The notes beneath the pieces were generated by a model. That model was given only the letters and a program-made list of their open reading frames with translations. It searched no databases and was not told the DNA's origin. Shown here piece after piece: positions 1-9,873 of a stretch of DNA of 64,000 nucleotides (its first letter is position 1; every line of letters starts with the position of its first letter). This DNA is from Oligoflexus sp. Lineage in GTDB: Bacteria > Bdellovibrionota_B > Oligoflexia > Oligoflexales > Oligoflexaceae. The stretch covers positions 1 through 64,000 of the forward strand of contig NZ_DASTAT010000076.1 in the NCBI RefSeq assembly GCF_035712445.1, written 5' to 3'. The translations under genes and the position numbers were made by a program.

Positions 1-1027
1 TCATCAGTGTGGTTCGCAGCTTTTTCGCTTCTGAAATTGAGGATCGCCCCATTCTGAGCAGCAGTCTTCCCAGCGCAGATCGTGCTCTGTGATAGCCTCT
101 GATTTTGTAGAAGCGTCGAATGGCTTCCTTGTATTCATATATTTCACGAAGTTCAGGATGGAAGTTCAGCCAGTGAATCACAATCCGCCTTTCATGACTT
201 TCAAGGTCCTCAGCATTGCGCAGAAGAAGCTTACGCATGGGATGACTGGGCTTGTCACCGGTGATTCGCTTGCGAAAGCGATTCACAAGTTTTGTGAAGA
301 GTCTTTGAACATGAAATCTGTCAGCCACAATACTGGCGTTTGGAAAATATTCCTTGGTCAGTGTGCGATAAACCGGTGAAAGATCCATGGTGACAACGCG
401 AACATTGAAGCGTCCGGACAGCCGCTTTAAAGGCTCTTCAATTTCAGCCCGGGCGCGACCTTCCAGCAAATCATAAACACGCCTATGCGTATGATCGACT
501 ATGATGGTCGAGTATACAGTGGACCTGCCTTTGGGTTTTCGAAGCGAATGCTCATCAATCCCGATGACTGGCGGAAGCGGGTACAGCCGCTTTCTGCGAC
601 GAAGCTCAAGACTATCATATGTGGCCCGATAAACTGTATCAGCGGAACAATCATAATGTCTTTGAACTCTGGAAAGATCATGAAAGTTTTCCGCAGCCCA
701 GCATATGGCCGACCGAAGACGCTCGGTTGTGCGTCGGCCTTTGCCGATTCCTGATATGGGCTCGGTGAATGGCTTTTTGCAATGGCTGCAATAGAACCGC
801 CGTTTGTTGATGAGCAGAACAACCAGCTTGTTGCGAAGGGGTTCATCCTTGATGCGAACAGGACGATGATCGTAGACAGATTCCGAGGGGCAGGCACACT
901 TGGGACAGACTTCGTGAGTCGAATTTTTCTTACATAAAAGCCCCAGAATTCGATTGCTGAGTTTTACTGATTTCACAAGTTCCAGTTCAGGAAGAAGAAC
1001 GAGCCGTGCTAGTCTTTCCTTAGACAT
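1..1027 (-). mobile_element. ISL3-family transposase, partial at the left window edge
   Basis: Reading the minus strand from the ATG at 1027 gives 342 codons with no stop up to the window edge, so the C-terminus lies outside. The N-terminal ~90 residues hold two CxxC pairs (VCPKCACP and FYCSHCKK), the zinc-ribbon arrangement of ISL3 transposases. A DDE-type catalytic core follows. Its first Asp is in IGIDEHSLRK and the second in VVTMDLSPVY, with a downstream FHVQRLF segment typical of the family. The third acidic residue was not identified and may be off-window. The protein would catalyse cut-and-paste transposition of its element. It reads away from the DUF4238 remnant next door, and no passenger gene is visible. 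Nothing in the visible part is disrupted, so it may be active. Confidence 0.9.
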
Positions 1028-1102
1028 AGGCGCCCTCCTGGCTTTTTGATTCTGGCGAACCAAAATCTACGGCAGGTTTGCCTATGTCCCTATTTTATTT
1101 TT

Positions 1103-1113
1103 GGAAATGACCC
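1103..1113. repeat. Candidate terminal inverted repeat of the ISL3 element
   Basis: On the minus strand this reads GGGTCATTTCC and lies 76 bp upstream of the transposase start, where the element's 5' end is expected. A G-rich start is common for ISL3 ends. The other end and the target duplication are outside the window, so this is a guess from position and composition. Confidence 0.3.
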
Positions 1114-1164
1114 ACCACGAATCGAGAAGACCCAATACAGCGAACGGTTTTTTCAAATCATATC

Positions 1165-1595
1165 TCAGAGTTTGTCCCTCCAAAGTTTGGTCCCTGTGCG
1201 AAGCCCTTCGATAAAATCCTGCTCGACAGATCTAACTGAATTGATAATGGTATCCATGGTTGCTGGTACACGGGCTGCTTGCCATGCGACTACCATGATC
1301 AACCGTGCAAGATCATCGTTGCTTTCCGGTAGTTTATTGCTTTTGCGAATATCATGAACAATGGTCGCCCCCATGCCGTCGATGGTGTCGTTTCCGAGTT
1401 TATCGATGGCATATAATTCCTTTGGATCTTCATGGGGTTGGTCTAACGTCGGGGAGCCTGTTTGAAAGATTTGCCGGTCTTTAAATCATGGACCCAAATC
1501 TGACCATTGGGTTTGTAGTTTTCAATGAAATTATTCTGTAACCAAACGGGAATGTAGTGTTGTTTGATTGGCAAATTCATGAATTGTCTGTCCAT
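1165..1595 (-). pseudogene. Frameshifted DUF4238-like protein remnant
   Basis: From the ATG at 1595 the frame reads an N-terminus with KQHYIPVWLQNNF and GQIWVHDLKTGK. This matches the start of DUF4238 proteins (KQHYVPxxxLxxF, then a GxIWVYDxxxGK strand). The frame stops at 1443. A -1 shift at the C-run around 1450-1455 restores an open frame that continues DPKELYAID and later LIMVVAWQAARVP, also typical of DUF4238 interiors, to a stop at 1165. DUF4238 proteins usually exceed 250 residues, so about 145 is short. The 3' part is probably lost, with the ISL3 element beginning about 50 bp beyond. Its function is unknown. A programmed frameshift or sequencing error is possible but less likely. Confidence 0.6.
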
Positions 1596-1829
1596 TTGGT
1601 GACTGGCTTCATGGATGGTTTCGTTGGAATGGCGCTCCTCTAATCCAAAGAAACTTTCAAAACTCGTGAGTAGAAATCCAAAAGTGTTTCCATTCCCATC
1701 TCCAACGTTTTTTCTCGAAGGCCGCAATTTTTTGGCGATTTTGCATGGCTTGCACCCATCGGATGGAGGGCCTCCACCTTGCTGGTCAATCCCGGTCCTG
1801 GCGCCGGGCAAACTGAACCCAGCTCCTGT

Positions 1830-2582
1830 TCACTTGCCCGGGCCCTCAGTGCTCTCGGGCAAACTCTGTATCACCTTGCCTTTATCATCGATAAACTTAA
1901 GGACTGGGCTACCGTCCTGATGCACCATCATCAAAATGCGCGGCTTGCCTTGGGCATCGGCAAGGACGACTGCAGGACTTTTACCCCGCGTCCGGCCGAC
2001 GAAGAGTCGCGTCGTCTCCCGTCCGCCAGCTTCCTCAAACTTCTTCAGCAAGGCCTCCTTTTCCGGGCCTTCAGGGGATTTCTCGTAGGCTTCCCACAGG
2101 GGCTCATAATCTTTCGACAGACCCCGATCATAGACCTTCAATCCGGTTTCCATGCCACCGCCCGATTCGTAGTGGCCTAAAGAGAGCTGCTGATCACCTC
2201 CGAAGCGGTCCATGGAAAAATGCATTCCGGAATTGGGATGTCCTGACTTGTCCAGCTTGCCGTCGAAGATCAGGCCACCGTTTTCATCACCGATTTCATT
2301 GTAGAAGATAAGACCTGGACGGGGAGTGCGCGAACCCTTCAACTCCTTGCCGCCAATCACGGGATCCGGCACACGCAGGCGATTGGCAATGACCAATTCT
2401 TTCCTGCCGTCGGGCATCACGATATTGATGCGCTCCACGTCGATTTCAGTGAATTTCTGATGGGTCAGGTTGGACTTGGCCGCCAGGAGAACGAGTGATG
2501 CCCCGGTTAAAGTCCCTACGAATAGCAGCTGTTTCAAACGACGATTTTGTTTCTGAAGCTCTGTGACAAGATCCTGAGTCAT
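1830..2582 (-). CDS. Hypothetical membrane-anchored protein
   Basis: 250 residues from an ATG preceded by a strong GGAGG 10 bases upstream. The N-terminus has a short Gln/Lys-rich stretch and one hydrophobic segment at about residues 18-35, so it is probably an inner-membrane anchor with the rest outside the cytoplasm. The body is hydrophilic and looks like repeated beta-strand units: NEIGDENGGLIF, MHFSMDRFGGDQQLSLGHY, FVGRTRGKSPAVVLADAQG and VLKFIDDKGKVI each end in an Asp/Gly turn. I recognise no named domain, and the function is unknown. It stands alone, reading toward the DUF4238 remnant. Confidence 0.8.
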   Translation of the reverse strand: MTQDLVTELQKQNRRLKQLLFVGTLTGASLVLLAAKSNLTHQKFTEIDVERINIVMPDGRKELVIANRLRVPDPVIGGKELKGSRTPRPGLIFYNEIGDENGGLIFDGKLDKSGHPNSGMHFSMDRFGGDQQLSLGHYESGGGMETGLKVYDRGLSKDYEPLWEAYEKSPEGPEKEALLKKFEEAGGRETTRLFVGRTRGKSPAVVLADAQGKPRILMMVHQDGSPVLKFIDDKGKVIQSLPESTEGPGK

Positions 2583-2927
2583 GGTCCCTTACCTCCTCTG
2601 TTGCCCGTTGCGAGCGCGTCTGTATGCGTCCAAACACCGTTCCGCCGTCATAACCATGTGACAGGCTTTGAGCGGCTTTTTTTCAAGGCATGGCAGCCCG
2701 CAGACTGAAGACGTAAATGAACCAGGAATCATGCATGAGAGAGGACGGGCGATAGAGCGGATAATGTCTTTGGCTGAGTATGCCCAGGGTTCGTGGAAGT
2801 TCAGTCAAAAGTTGATCTGGATGCGTTGTAAGACCATGACCCCAAGGCTTGCTCCTTAAAACATGCTTTGTAAGGTCATGGCGTGCTGATCATGGCTGCT
2901 GCTTTTTAAGTTTCTCGCCATCCTCAG
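2583..2927. other. Intergenic stretch with no recognised gene
   Basis: No reading frame here resembles a protein and no RNA gene is recognised. It should hold the promoter of the minus-strand gene that starts at 2582. The part near 2640-2880 shows no repeat. Confidence 0.5.
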
Positions 2928-3296
2928 TCAGGCATTTGGAGCTTCCCTGGAGAAGACCAAACAAAAGTAAAGCTGAGCGCCTGGGTTCTCAGGCTTTGCC
3001 GTAAACTTTTGCAAGCTTTCTGAAGCTGATTTGGTAAACGACTGTTTCGCTCGCTTGGAAAAATCGGCCCAGGGTTCCTCGGGATGCCGCCGAATCTCTC
3101 GCGAGCCCTGGTGGCTTAAAGAATGCCCTACCGCTCCATCTGCATAGCGCAGCCAGCCTTCCCAACAGAGGATCAGAAAGCCTTCCTTCTCTAAAATATC
3201 GATAGCCTCAACGGCCGCGTCCCATGGAAGAACCAATTCATCCTCAGACAGCGAAAGCTGCACGATGCGCTCCGGCAGAAATTCCGATTCTTCCAT
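2928..3296 (-). CDS. Small hypothetical protein
   Basis: 122 residues from the ATG at 3296, chosen because GGGAG sits 9 bases upstream; an ATG at 3335 in the same frame has no visible ribosome site. The protein is acidic at the start and soluble. A conserved-looking core reads ILCWEGWLRYADGAVGHSLSHQG. The final third is rich in Ser/Lys and ends in a hydrophobic LYFCLVF strand. There is no signal peptide or membrane segment. I do not recognise the family. It is divergent from yaeQ across a short promoter region. Confidence 0.65.
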   Translation of the reverse strand: MEESEFLPERIVQLSLSEDELVLPWDAAVEAIDILEKEGFLILCWEGWLRYADGAVGHSLSHQGSREIRRHPEEPWADFSKRAKQSFTKSASESLQKFTAKPENPGAQLYFCLVFSREAPNA

Positions 3297-3385
3297 ACTA
3301 AAATTCTCCCAAGCGTCCTGGTTTGAAATTTTCATTGGTAACAGTTAAGTTCGTTCCTGTGAATCATAACAGGATTGGAAAGCGG

Positions 3386-3934
3386 ATGGCGGTAAAATCG
3401 ACTATTTTCAAGGCGGATCTCAATATTGCCGACAGCAATCGGGCCTACTATGACGACCATGCTCTCACGATTGCCCGGCACCCTTCTGAAACCAATCAAC
3501 GCATGATCCTGAGACTGGCCGTCTTTGCTCTGAATGCCCATGAAAATCTACAGTTCACAAAAGGCCTCAGCGAAATGGACGAGCCGGATATGTGGCAGAA
3601 GAGCTTGACGGGTGATATCGAGCATTGGATCGAGCTGGGCCAGCCCCTCGACAAGCGCATCAGGCAGTCCTGTGGCAAATCAGCTCTGGTCTCGATTTAT
3701 ACCTATCAAAGAGGGTCGGCTCAGAACTGGTTTGAAGGCATCAAGGATTCCGTGGATCGTTTCAAGCATCTGCGTGTGATTCACCTCACCTGTACGGATG
3801 AAGCCGCGATCGATCGACTTGTGGATCGTTCGATGAAGCTGACATGTATGATAGACGAGCAGCAGATCATGCTCACCAATGACAAGGACAGTCTTACGGT
3901 TGAGTTGAAAGTTCTGAAAGATTTTCGACTCTAA
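3386..3934 (+). CDS. yaeQ: YaeQ family protein
   Basis: 182 residues, matching the usual ~181 for YaeQ. The start at 3386 (MAVKSTIFKADL) aligns with the family N-terminus; an upstream in-frame start would add 21 residues with no family counterpart. Diagnostic segments are YYDDHALTIARHPSET, FALNAHENLQF, DEPDMWQKSLTGDIEHWIELGQP and KRIRQSCGKS. YaeQ has a PD-(D/E)XK nuclease-like fold. E. coli YaeQ was once reported to compensate for loss of RfaH, but its biochemical role is unsettled. It is followed after 42 bases by the amidase on the same strand, so the two may be cotranscribed. Confidence 0.95.
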   Translation: MAVKSTIFKADLNIADSNRAYYDDHALTIARHPSETNQRMILRLAVFALNAHENLQFTKGLSEMDEPDMWQKSLTGDIEHWIELGQPLDKRIRQSCGKSALVSIYTYQRGSAQNWFEGIKDSVDRFKHLRVIHLTCTDEAAIDRLVDRSMKLTCMIDEQQIMLTNDKDSLTVELKVLKDFRL

Positions 3935-3976
3935 AACGGCGCATCCTGCTGCTCTTTTTTTATAAGGACCGAAGCC

Positions 3977-5674
3977 ATGCTGAAACCCAAGGACCACCAC
4001 GCGACTTCCACTCAATATAGGATCAAGGAAGTGCCGTCTCCTGCACTTACGGGAACGGCATTGACAGCCTGCATCACCTTGCTTGAGAGTAGCCGCCTTG
4101 CACGGCAGTCCCTGCTTCGATTGAATAATATGAATGTGCTGCATAACCAAAATTACAGTGAGCCTCCCAGTCTTTTACCCATCCCTTCGCCTCACCTGGT
4201 AGAAATTGAAAGGCAGAAGGCTCAACGAAATCCTTTGAAGACGAGTGCCGATTTTTTGGAGGGAGAACAGTCTGATGTGGGGGGCTATATTCGAAAGTAT
4301 CAGGCCCGCATCACATCCCCGAGTGAAGTGGCTCAATCTGTGCTGAAGCATATTCGAGAGAGCAACGAGGAACCCGAGTCACTGCAAGCTGTTATTGCTG
4401 TGGACGAAGAAGGTTTGATGCGCGAGGCCATGGCCAGCAGCAAACGCTATGAGCAGGGGCAGCCTTTATCCCCACTCGATGGCGTTCCGATTGCCGTCAA
4501 GTCGGAAATTTTTGTTCATAATGTGCCATCGCAGGCGGGAACGTCGTTTTTGAAGGTTCCTGCGAATCATCCGGAAGCGACCGTTGTCTCCCGCCTTCGC
4601 AAGGCTGGAGCCTTGATCGTGGGCGTGACCAATATGCACGAAATTGGAATTGGTGTGACAGGTGCCAACATTCATTACGGTGCGGCACGCAATCCTTACG
4701 ATAGGAAACGCATCACCGGCGGTTCGAGCAGTGGTTCAGCCGCTGCCGTTGCAGCAGGACTGGTGCCCGTGGCGATTGGAACCGATGGGGGAGGCAGTAT
4801 TCGCATTCCGTCCTCTCTCTGTGGAGTCGTCGGGCTCAAGCCGAGTTTTTCCCGGCTTTCTTCGTATGGCCTGTTTCCCAGCAGTGTTTCCGTCTGCCAG
4901 GCAGGGCCGATCGCGCGCTATGCTGCCGACTGTGCTCTGGCCTATCAGGTTATGGCGGGACCGGATCCCCTGGATGGAAAAACCTATGCGCAACCCCCCG
5001 CGTCTCTCCGTGATTTGGATCGGGTTGAAGATCTTTCCGATCTTACCGCTGGAATTTATTCCCCATGGTTTGAACATGCTGATCCCGATATTGTGGCCAT
5101 CTGCAATGAGTTCCTTCTCAATCTGCAAAAGCGTGGATTGAAGGTCGTTGAAATTGAAATCCCGGAATTGGAGGAAGCACGCGTCGCTCACTTTATAACC
5201 ATTGTCTCGGAAATGTTTAACTTTATGAAAGGCCATCTTCCCCAGCATCGTGCGGACCTTGCTCCCACCACACGCTTTGCCTTGGCCCTGGCATCGGAAT
5301 TAACTGCGAATGATTACCTTCAGGCCCAAAAGGTCAGGCAGAAATTCATGAATCAACTGGATGAGATTTTTAAGAAGGTGGATTTGATCGTTTCACCTGC
5401 CTGTGCCACGACTGCCGCATTGATTCCGGGCAATGCTTCGCATCGGGATACGCTGGATACCGTCCTGATGAGTCGGCTGATGCGTTTTGCTCAACTTTTT
5501 AACCTGACAGGACATCCGGCCATTAGTTTTCCAGCCGGATATACGGCTCAAGGTTTGCCAGTAGGAATTCAATTTGCTGCGCAATGGTGGGCGGAGGCGG
5601 ATCTGCTGCGTGTCGCCAGAGTCGGTGATTGGCTCGTCGAGCGGCAGCGGCCTGAGAAATTTTGGAGTCAGTGA
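3977..5674 (+). CDS. Amidase-signature family hydrolase
   Basis: 565 residues. The amidase signature core spans roughly residues 120-550. The Ser-cisSer-Lys triad can be placed at Lys175 (IAVKSE), Ser251 (GGSSSGSAA) and the nucleophile Ser274 ([13 protein letters not shown]). The family hydrolyses carboxamides, and GatA of the tRNA amidotransferase belongs here. This is unlikely to be GatA: there is no gatB or gatC nearby, and an extended ~110-residue N-terminal region precedes the fold. That N-terminus has no clear signal peptide, so a cytoplasmic enzyme is likely. The substrate cannot be read from the sequence. It converges with the lipoprotein gene at 5684. Confidence 0.9.
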   Translation: MLKPKDHHATSTQYRIKEVPSPALTGTALTACITLLESSRLARQSLLRLNNMNVLHNQNYSEPPSLLPIPSPHLVEIERQKAQRNPLKTSADFLEGEQSDVGGYIRKYQARITSPSEVAQSVLKHIRESNEEPESLQAVIAVDEEGLMREAMASSKRYEQGQPLSPLDGVPIAVKSEIFVHNVPSQAGTSFLKVPANHPEATVVSRLRKAGALIVGVTNMHEIGIGVTGANIHYGAARNPYDRKRITGGSSSGSAAAVAAGLVPVAIGTDGGGSIRIPSSLCGVVGLKPSFSRLSSYGLFPSSVSVCQAGPIARYAADCALAYQVMAGPDPLDGKTYAQPPASLRDLDRVEDLSDLTAGIYSPWFEHADPDIVAICNEFLLNLQKRGLKVVEIEIPELEEARVAHFITIVSEMFNFMKGHLPQHRADLAPTTRFALALASELTANDYLQAQKVRQKFMNQLDEIFKKVDLIVSPACATTAALIPGNASHRDTLDTVLMSRLMRFAQLFNLTGHPAISFPAGYTAQGLPVGIQFAAQWWAEADLLRVARVGDWLVERQRPEKFWSQ

Positions 5675-5683
5675 GGGATTGCG

Positions 5684-6439
5684 TTAATAAAAGAAGTTGA
5701 TCGGATTCTCACAGACGAATGACTGGCGGTGATCTTTGTCGTAGGACACCGTCACGACAAACCCGTCCTCATATTTCTGGTAACAGTATTCAGGATCCCT
5801 GACTGGCCGAAATTGGCTTACATCAGACCACAAATTCCCCGCCTGTTCGCATTCACGGCGAGCTTTATCCTGATTCGCTCGCTTGTTCTCAATAAAAAGA
5901 TAGGTTTTCGAATACAGAGGAAGAGGCTCAGGACTGAAAGAAGTTTTGGATTTTTCAGCTGAATCACATCGGCCGTCGGAAAAATTCTCATAAGCGGGTT
6001 GGAGGCCAATGGGCATCGACCCAACATAGGAACAGGTTCCGCCCTGAGTGGAGTATTGGTTCGTCTCACAAGCCCCCTCATAATGAACGCCCTGATAGGC
6101 CACCACGATTTTCTCCGTCCCATTATAGGAATAGGACACGTGCGAATTCTGCAGCATTACGGTGCAGTTGCCCGCGACGACCTGCTCATTCAGTTCAATC
6201 CCCCAGGGTTCTTTTTGTATCAAGGCAGCCGAACAGCCAACACTGATCTCACCATTCCTGGGTCGCTTATCATTCCAGCAGCGTCTTTCAGCAACGCCCC
6301 ATCTGGCCACAAATCTTTTTCCGTCCAGAGGCACATCCACGGAGCATCGTGTGCTGGACAATTCTGAATAAGGATGCGTGTTCGTGCAAGCCTCTAGAAG
6401 CAGCACCGTCATGGACATTATAAAAAACGAAGCGTTCAT
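5684..6439 (-). CDS. Predicted lipoprotein, Cys-rich, unknown function
   Basis: 251 residues starting with a short hydrophobic signal and a lipobox-like LLEAC, which would put the lipidated Cys at residue 18. Mature protein is hydrophilic with many Cys (ERRCWND, VGCSAAL, GNCTVML, EGACETN, GTCSYVG, RRECEQAG, EYCYQKY, FVCENP). This suggests several disulphides and a periplasmic or surface location. I recognise no domain. It is convergent with the amidase and divergent from the small gene at 6614. Confidence 0.75.
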   Translation of the reverse strand: MNASFFIMSMTVLLLEACTNTHPYSELSSTRCSVDVPLDGKRFVARWGVAERRCWNDKRPRNGEISVGCSAALIQKEPWGIELNEQVVAGNCTVMLQNSHVSYSYNGTEKIVVAYQGVHYEGACETNQYSTQGGTCSYVGSMPIGLQPAYENFSDGRCDSAEKSKTSFSPEPLPLYSKTYLFIENKRANQDKARRECEQAGNLWSDVSQFRPVRDPEYCYQKYEDGFVVTVSYDKDHRQSFVCENPINFFY

Positions 6440-6613
6440 GACCTTACCCGCGGAATTTTGGGACTTATCGGTAATTTCACGGTTTCACTTGACGGTGGTT
6501 TATCCCAACCGTTTAAACAGCAGAACAATTTCAAGTCGTCCTCCCAGGATAGCGGAAGCTTTCAAGTTTGAAGGTTAAAATGTCGATAAGGAGCAGAATT
6601 TCGAGGCATTATC

Positions 6614-6937
6614 GTGCTGAAATATATAATCATCGCAAGTTTCGGTATGACGGGCACGCTTTTCTTTCTATCCAAGCCCAGAAGCGTCGCGCAAAAAGCT
6701 GTGTCCTTGAATGTCCCGGAGTTGACAGCTGAGCCTTCGAAACCAGTGTCGACTGTGAAGAAGCCGACTCAGCCTGTCGCCCCAGCAGAGAGCCTGAAAT
6801 ATGCAGCCCTTCTTCCTATCGGTGCGCAGGCCGAGTCAGCCGACTCGCGGCGAAACCGACCGCGTGACGACTTTTATCAAAAGTACGTCCAGGCCACCGT
6901 TCGCTCCTGCTATGATGAACTCGTGAAGCGTCGGTGA
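6614..6937 (+). CDS. Small hypothetical exported or membrane-anchored protein
   Basis: 107 residues from a GTG start; AAGGAG lies about 20 bases upstream, farther than usual, so the start is uncertain. Residues 3-20 are hydrophobic. A Pro/Lys/Val-rich linker (residues 35-62) follows, then a basic C-terminal segment ending RSCYDELVKRR. This layout resembles a membrane-anchored periplasmic peptide with a small helical tail. No family is recognised. Confidence 0.5.
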   Translation: MLKYIIIASFGMTGTLFFLSKPRSVAQKAVSLNVPELTAEPSKPVSTVKKPTQPVAPAESLKYAALLPIGAQAESADSRRNRPRDDFYQKYVQATVRSCYDELVKRR

Positions 6938-6941
6938 AGGA

Positions 6942-6960
6942 GATCCGACAGTCGGATCTG
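6942..6960. terminator. Hairpin downstream of the small gene at 6614
   Basis: AGATCCGA, a 3-base loop and TCGGATCT form a perfect 8-bp stem starting 4 bases after the stop codon. The only T-run (TTTT) comes about ten bases later, so it is either a weak intrinsic terminator or an mRNA-end stabiliser. Confidence 0.45.
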
Positions 6961-7358
6961 GCAACTGCTTTTAATAAAATAACCAGGTCCGCAGACCTGA
7001 TAACAAGATGATTCAGATGCGCTAACTCCATCCAGCGTCCAGGTGTCCAAAAGTTCTGGGACAGAAACGTGAGTGTCACCCATAACCCAATTCTGTTTAT
7101 CCAGAGCGTGGTGCCGCGGATAGGGTTTGGATATTGAACGCTGCGATGTGTTCCGTGGACTCTTTAATGCAGCGAAAAATTGCGTTTACTCCGCAGAACA
7201 CATCAAGTGCCTGAATGCCGCTCCGCCCTTTGCCTTGAAAATTCCCATCAAAGCGCGATCTGCAGCACGTTTGGGCGCTGTACCCCCTATCCCTTGCCGA
7301 TCAATTCCCGAGTTTTTAACCAGCGATGACGTTTCACGTGATTGGGTGCTGCACGCTC
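6961..7358. other. Intergenic stretch with no recognised gene
   Basis: About 400 bases. Short open frames occur on both strands, but none has protein-like composition, a ribosome site or a recognisable motif. No repeat or RNA structure stands out. Confidence 0.4.
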
Positions 7359-7643
7359 TCAAGCCACCACTTTTTGATCCGCGGCTGCATCTCGGCAGTC
7401 CAATGATTCCAGTTGGACCTTGCCGGCGACCAGAATTTTGAAATGACATTTTTCGGGTTCATGCAGAATGGCCGGAGTTCGATACTTGCCCAGGACACTG
7501 GCTTCAAGGATCTCGGGGGCGCCAAAGGCCCCGGTGCCAGGCAGCTCCAGGTAGAGCTTGAGAACAGTGACGGTTACCCCCGTGAGAAAGGGCAGGATGG
7601 CTAGTAAGTAACCGTATTTTTTGTTTTTATTGAGAAATTCCAT
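7359..7643 (-). CDS. Small hypothetical membrane protein
   Basis: 94 residues from the ATG at 7643; a GTG at 7706 in the same frame would add 21 residues. A basic N-terminus (NKNKKYG) precedes one transmembrane segment at about residues 11-30. About 60 residues follow, with a central EILEASVLGKYRTPAI segment and two Cys. The topology suggests a bitopic protein with an external tail. No family is recognised, and the call rests on composition and the membrane segment. Confidence 0.45.
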   Translation of the reverse strand: MEFLNKNKKYGYLLAILPFLTGVTVTVLKLYLELPGTGAFGAPEILEASVLGKYRTPAILHEPEKCHFKILVAGKVQLESLDCRDAAADQKVVA

Positions 7644-7791
7644 CACCAGACGCCCTGTGCTTGGGATTAATGCGGGCAGGACAGCTGCAAGACGAAGATA
7701 TCGCACTGCATAAAATCATGCATAAACACGCTCTTAGTTTTTCCAAAAAAAAGCCGATTCTGGGGAACGGTATGGAGTTTAAACATCATCC

Positions 7792-9789
7792 ATGAACCTT
7801 CTTCGTATCATTACCCTCTGGCTGCTGTGCTGCAGTTTTGCAGCGGCTGGTTCAGCCCGAGTGGATCACGATCCGTCCCCACTGACTTTGAGGGAAGAAC
7901 CTCGGGGTGAGTCGCTGACGCATTTTTTGGGAATCCTGCGGGATATTCCCGCGGACTGGGATGCGGCCAGGGTCCATGATCAGTTTCTGAAGAAAACTTA
8001 CGACATTGAAAAGGGCGAATCCGTAAACTTCGGCCTGGATTTTTCCATCAAGTGGGTCACGTTTCAACTGACCAACCCCTTTTCCTCCGATCGACTTGTT
8101 CTGATAGAAAACAACACGACGATAACCGATCGACTGGAGCTCTTTCAAAAAACGAGCGAGGGTTTCCGCCTTGTGGAAGCCCAGGGCGAAGCCATCCCCT
8201 TTTCCACCCGCTCCATCATGAGCCGGCAGCCGGCATTCCGCGTTGAGGTTCCGCCGGGAACGCATACCTATTTGATGCGTCTGGAGGCTCAGAATGTGAT
8301 CCAGCTGGGATTGAAGGTCTGGGACGAACAGGCCTTTTATCGCAAAAATACTCTGGAATTGATGACGATCAGCCTTCTGCTCGGTTTTCACCTCGTGATC
8401 GCACTCTATAACTTTTTCCTGTTCGTCAGCGTCCGTGACCGGATGTACCTAATCTATGTCGCGTATGTGCTGAGCAACGTCATGTACCAGACGACGGCCA
8501 TGGGCATCATGCAGTATGTGAATCACGCGTTCTTTGGTTGGGAAACTCTTGATAACCGGGTCATGATCCTATCCGTGGATGCTGTCATCCTCACAGCGCT
8601 CATCTTCTCGAATCTTTTCCTTTCGCTTAAGAACAACCTGCCGCAGATGACTCGCGCCATGATTCTGTGCGGTTTCGTCAGCTGCGTGAACATTATCATA
8701 AACCTCTTCATCTCATCCCAGACGGCTGCAGTCCTTTGTCTTTTCAACTCGGTGACCGCAGTGACTCTGCTCATCAGCTCCGGGGTCTATCTTTGCTGGA
8801 AACGCTATAAACCGGCCTATTTCTTCACACTGGCCTGGTTTTTCTACTTAACAGGAGCCTCCGCGAACATCTTCAGCCTGATCGGTCTCCTGCCGGCCTT
8901 TGAGGTCAGCAACTGGGTCCAGCTCTATGGTGGATCCTTTGAAATCGTCCTTCTCTCCCTGGCCGTCGGCAGTCGCATGTCCCATGTACAGACGCGCCTG
9001 ACCCGGGTTTTGACGGAGCAGAAGCAGATTGAAAAGGTCGTGCGCTCCGCTCAATTCATGCGGCGTCGGGAAATGGAAAGCAGCCTGCCTGAATTTTTGA
9101 ACTACGCGTATTACACAAGGCCTGCCGAACATATCGGCGGCGACTGGGTTGGTATGGTGAACTGCGCTTCCGAGAAAAAGATCTACATATACCTGGGTGA
9201 TGTGATGGGCCACGGTCTCTCTCCCGCTCTGATGTCGGTTATCGCTTCGGGTGCCACGCGGGGAGCGATCCATAACAGTTTGCGTCAGGCCATGGATGAA
9301 AAGGAACGCATGCTTCACATCGTAAGATCCATCAACGACGCGCTCTTTGATCGGTGTCACGAAGCCGATTGCTTCATGAGCCTTGCTCTGATTTCGCTGA
9401 ACTGGGAGACGGGTGCGCTCACCTATGCGAACGCGGGGCACACACCTCTTCTTAAAATTTCCGGTCAGCGCGTGCAGTCCTTTGTTCAGCCTGGCAGCCT
9501 GATTGGAATGTTCCGCGAACCCAGCTTCAGGGTGGAAAGCATCGCCATGCAGCCGGGTGAATCCATCTTCCTTTATACTGATGGCCTGACCGAAAACACT
9601 TCGCCTGGCGGCAAGCCTCTTCGCCTAAGGGCGATTCACAAAGCCCTGCAGACCCAGGGTTCCCTTGAGGACGGGTATGATTCTCTGATCCGCTTGATGA
9701 ACAGCCACTGGAATGATCAGCCCGTCGAGGACGACACGACCTTCTTCATGCTGTGCCTCGCCGACATTCCCTCGCGGCGAGCCGGCTGA
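7792..9789 (+). CDS. 7TMR-DISM membrane sensor with SpoIIE-type PP2C phosphatase domain
   Basis: 665 residues. Order: signal peptide (1-19), an extracytoplasmic 7TMR-DISM extracellular domain (about 40-185, typical SIKWVTFQLTN strand), seven transmembrane helices (about 190-395), a short linker helix, then a SpoIIE/PP2C serine phosphatase (about 430-655). The phosphatase shows GGDW, GDVMGHG, ANAGHTP and LYTDGLTE, the last three carrying metal-binding Asp and Gly residues of the fold. It probably senses a periplasmic ligand and dephosphorylates a cytoplasmic partner, commonly an anti-sigma-factor antagonist, although none is encoded here. It opens a block of signalling genes on the same strand, with a chemoreceptor 84 bases downstream. 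Confidence 0.92.
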   Translation: MNLLRIITLWLLCCSFAAAGSARVDHDPSPLTLREEPRGESLTHFLGILRDIPADWDAARVHDQFLKKTYDIEKGESVNFGLDFSIKWVTFQLTNPFSSDRLVLIENNTTITDRLELFQKTSEGFRLVEAQGEAIPFSTRSIMSRQPAFRVEVPPGTHTYLMRLEAQNVIQLGLKVWDEQAFYRKNTLELMTISLLLGFHLVIALYNFFLFVSVRDRMYLIYVAYVLSNVMYQTTAMGIMQYVNHAFFGWETLDNRVMILSVDAVILTALIFSNLFLSLKNNLPQMTRAMILCGFVSCVNIIINLFISSQTAAVLCLFNSVTAVTLLISSGVYLCWKRYKPAYFFTLAWFFYLTGASANIFSLIGLLPAFEVSNWVQLYGGSFEIVLLSLAVGSRMSHVQTRLTRVLTEQKQIEKVVRSAQFMRRREMESSLPEFLNYAYYTRPAEHIGGDWVGMVNCASEKKIYIYLGDVMGHGLSPALMSVIASGATRGAIHNSLRQAMDEKERMLHIVRSINDALFDRCHEADCFMSLALISLNWETGALTYANAGHTPLLKISGQRVQSFVQPGSLIGMFREPSFRVESIAMQPGESIFLYTDGLTENTSPGGKPLRLRAIHKALQTQGSLEDGYDSLIRLMNSHWNDQPVEDDTTFFMLCLADIPSRRAG

Positions 9790-9873
9790 AATTGCGGTTA
9801 GATGCAGGTCCAAGTCCCTCAGCATCGAACCTGAGCCTCCGATATACCTTTACCTGCAAAGGAGCGGAGATAT

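Noticed and set aside
3977..5674. GatA subunit of the tRNA amidotransferase
   Set aside because: No gatB or gatC nearby and an extra N-terminal region; only the general amidase family is supported.
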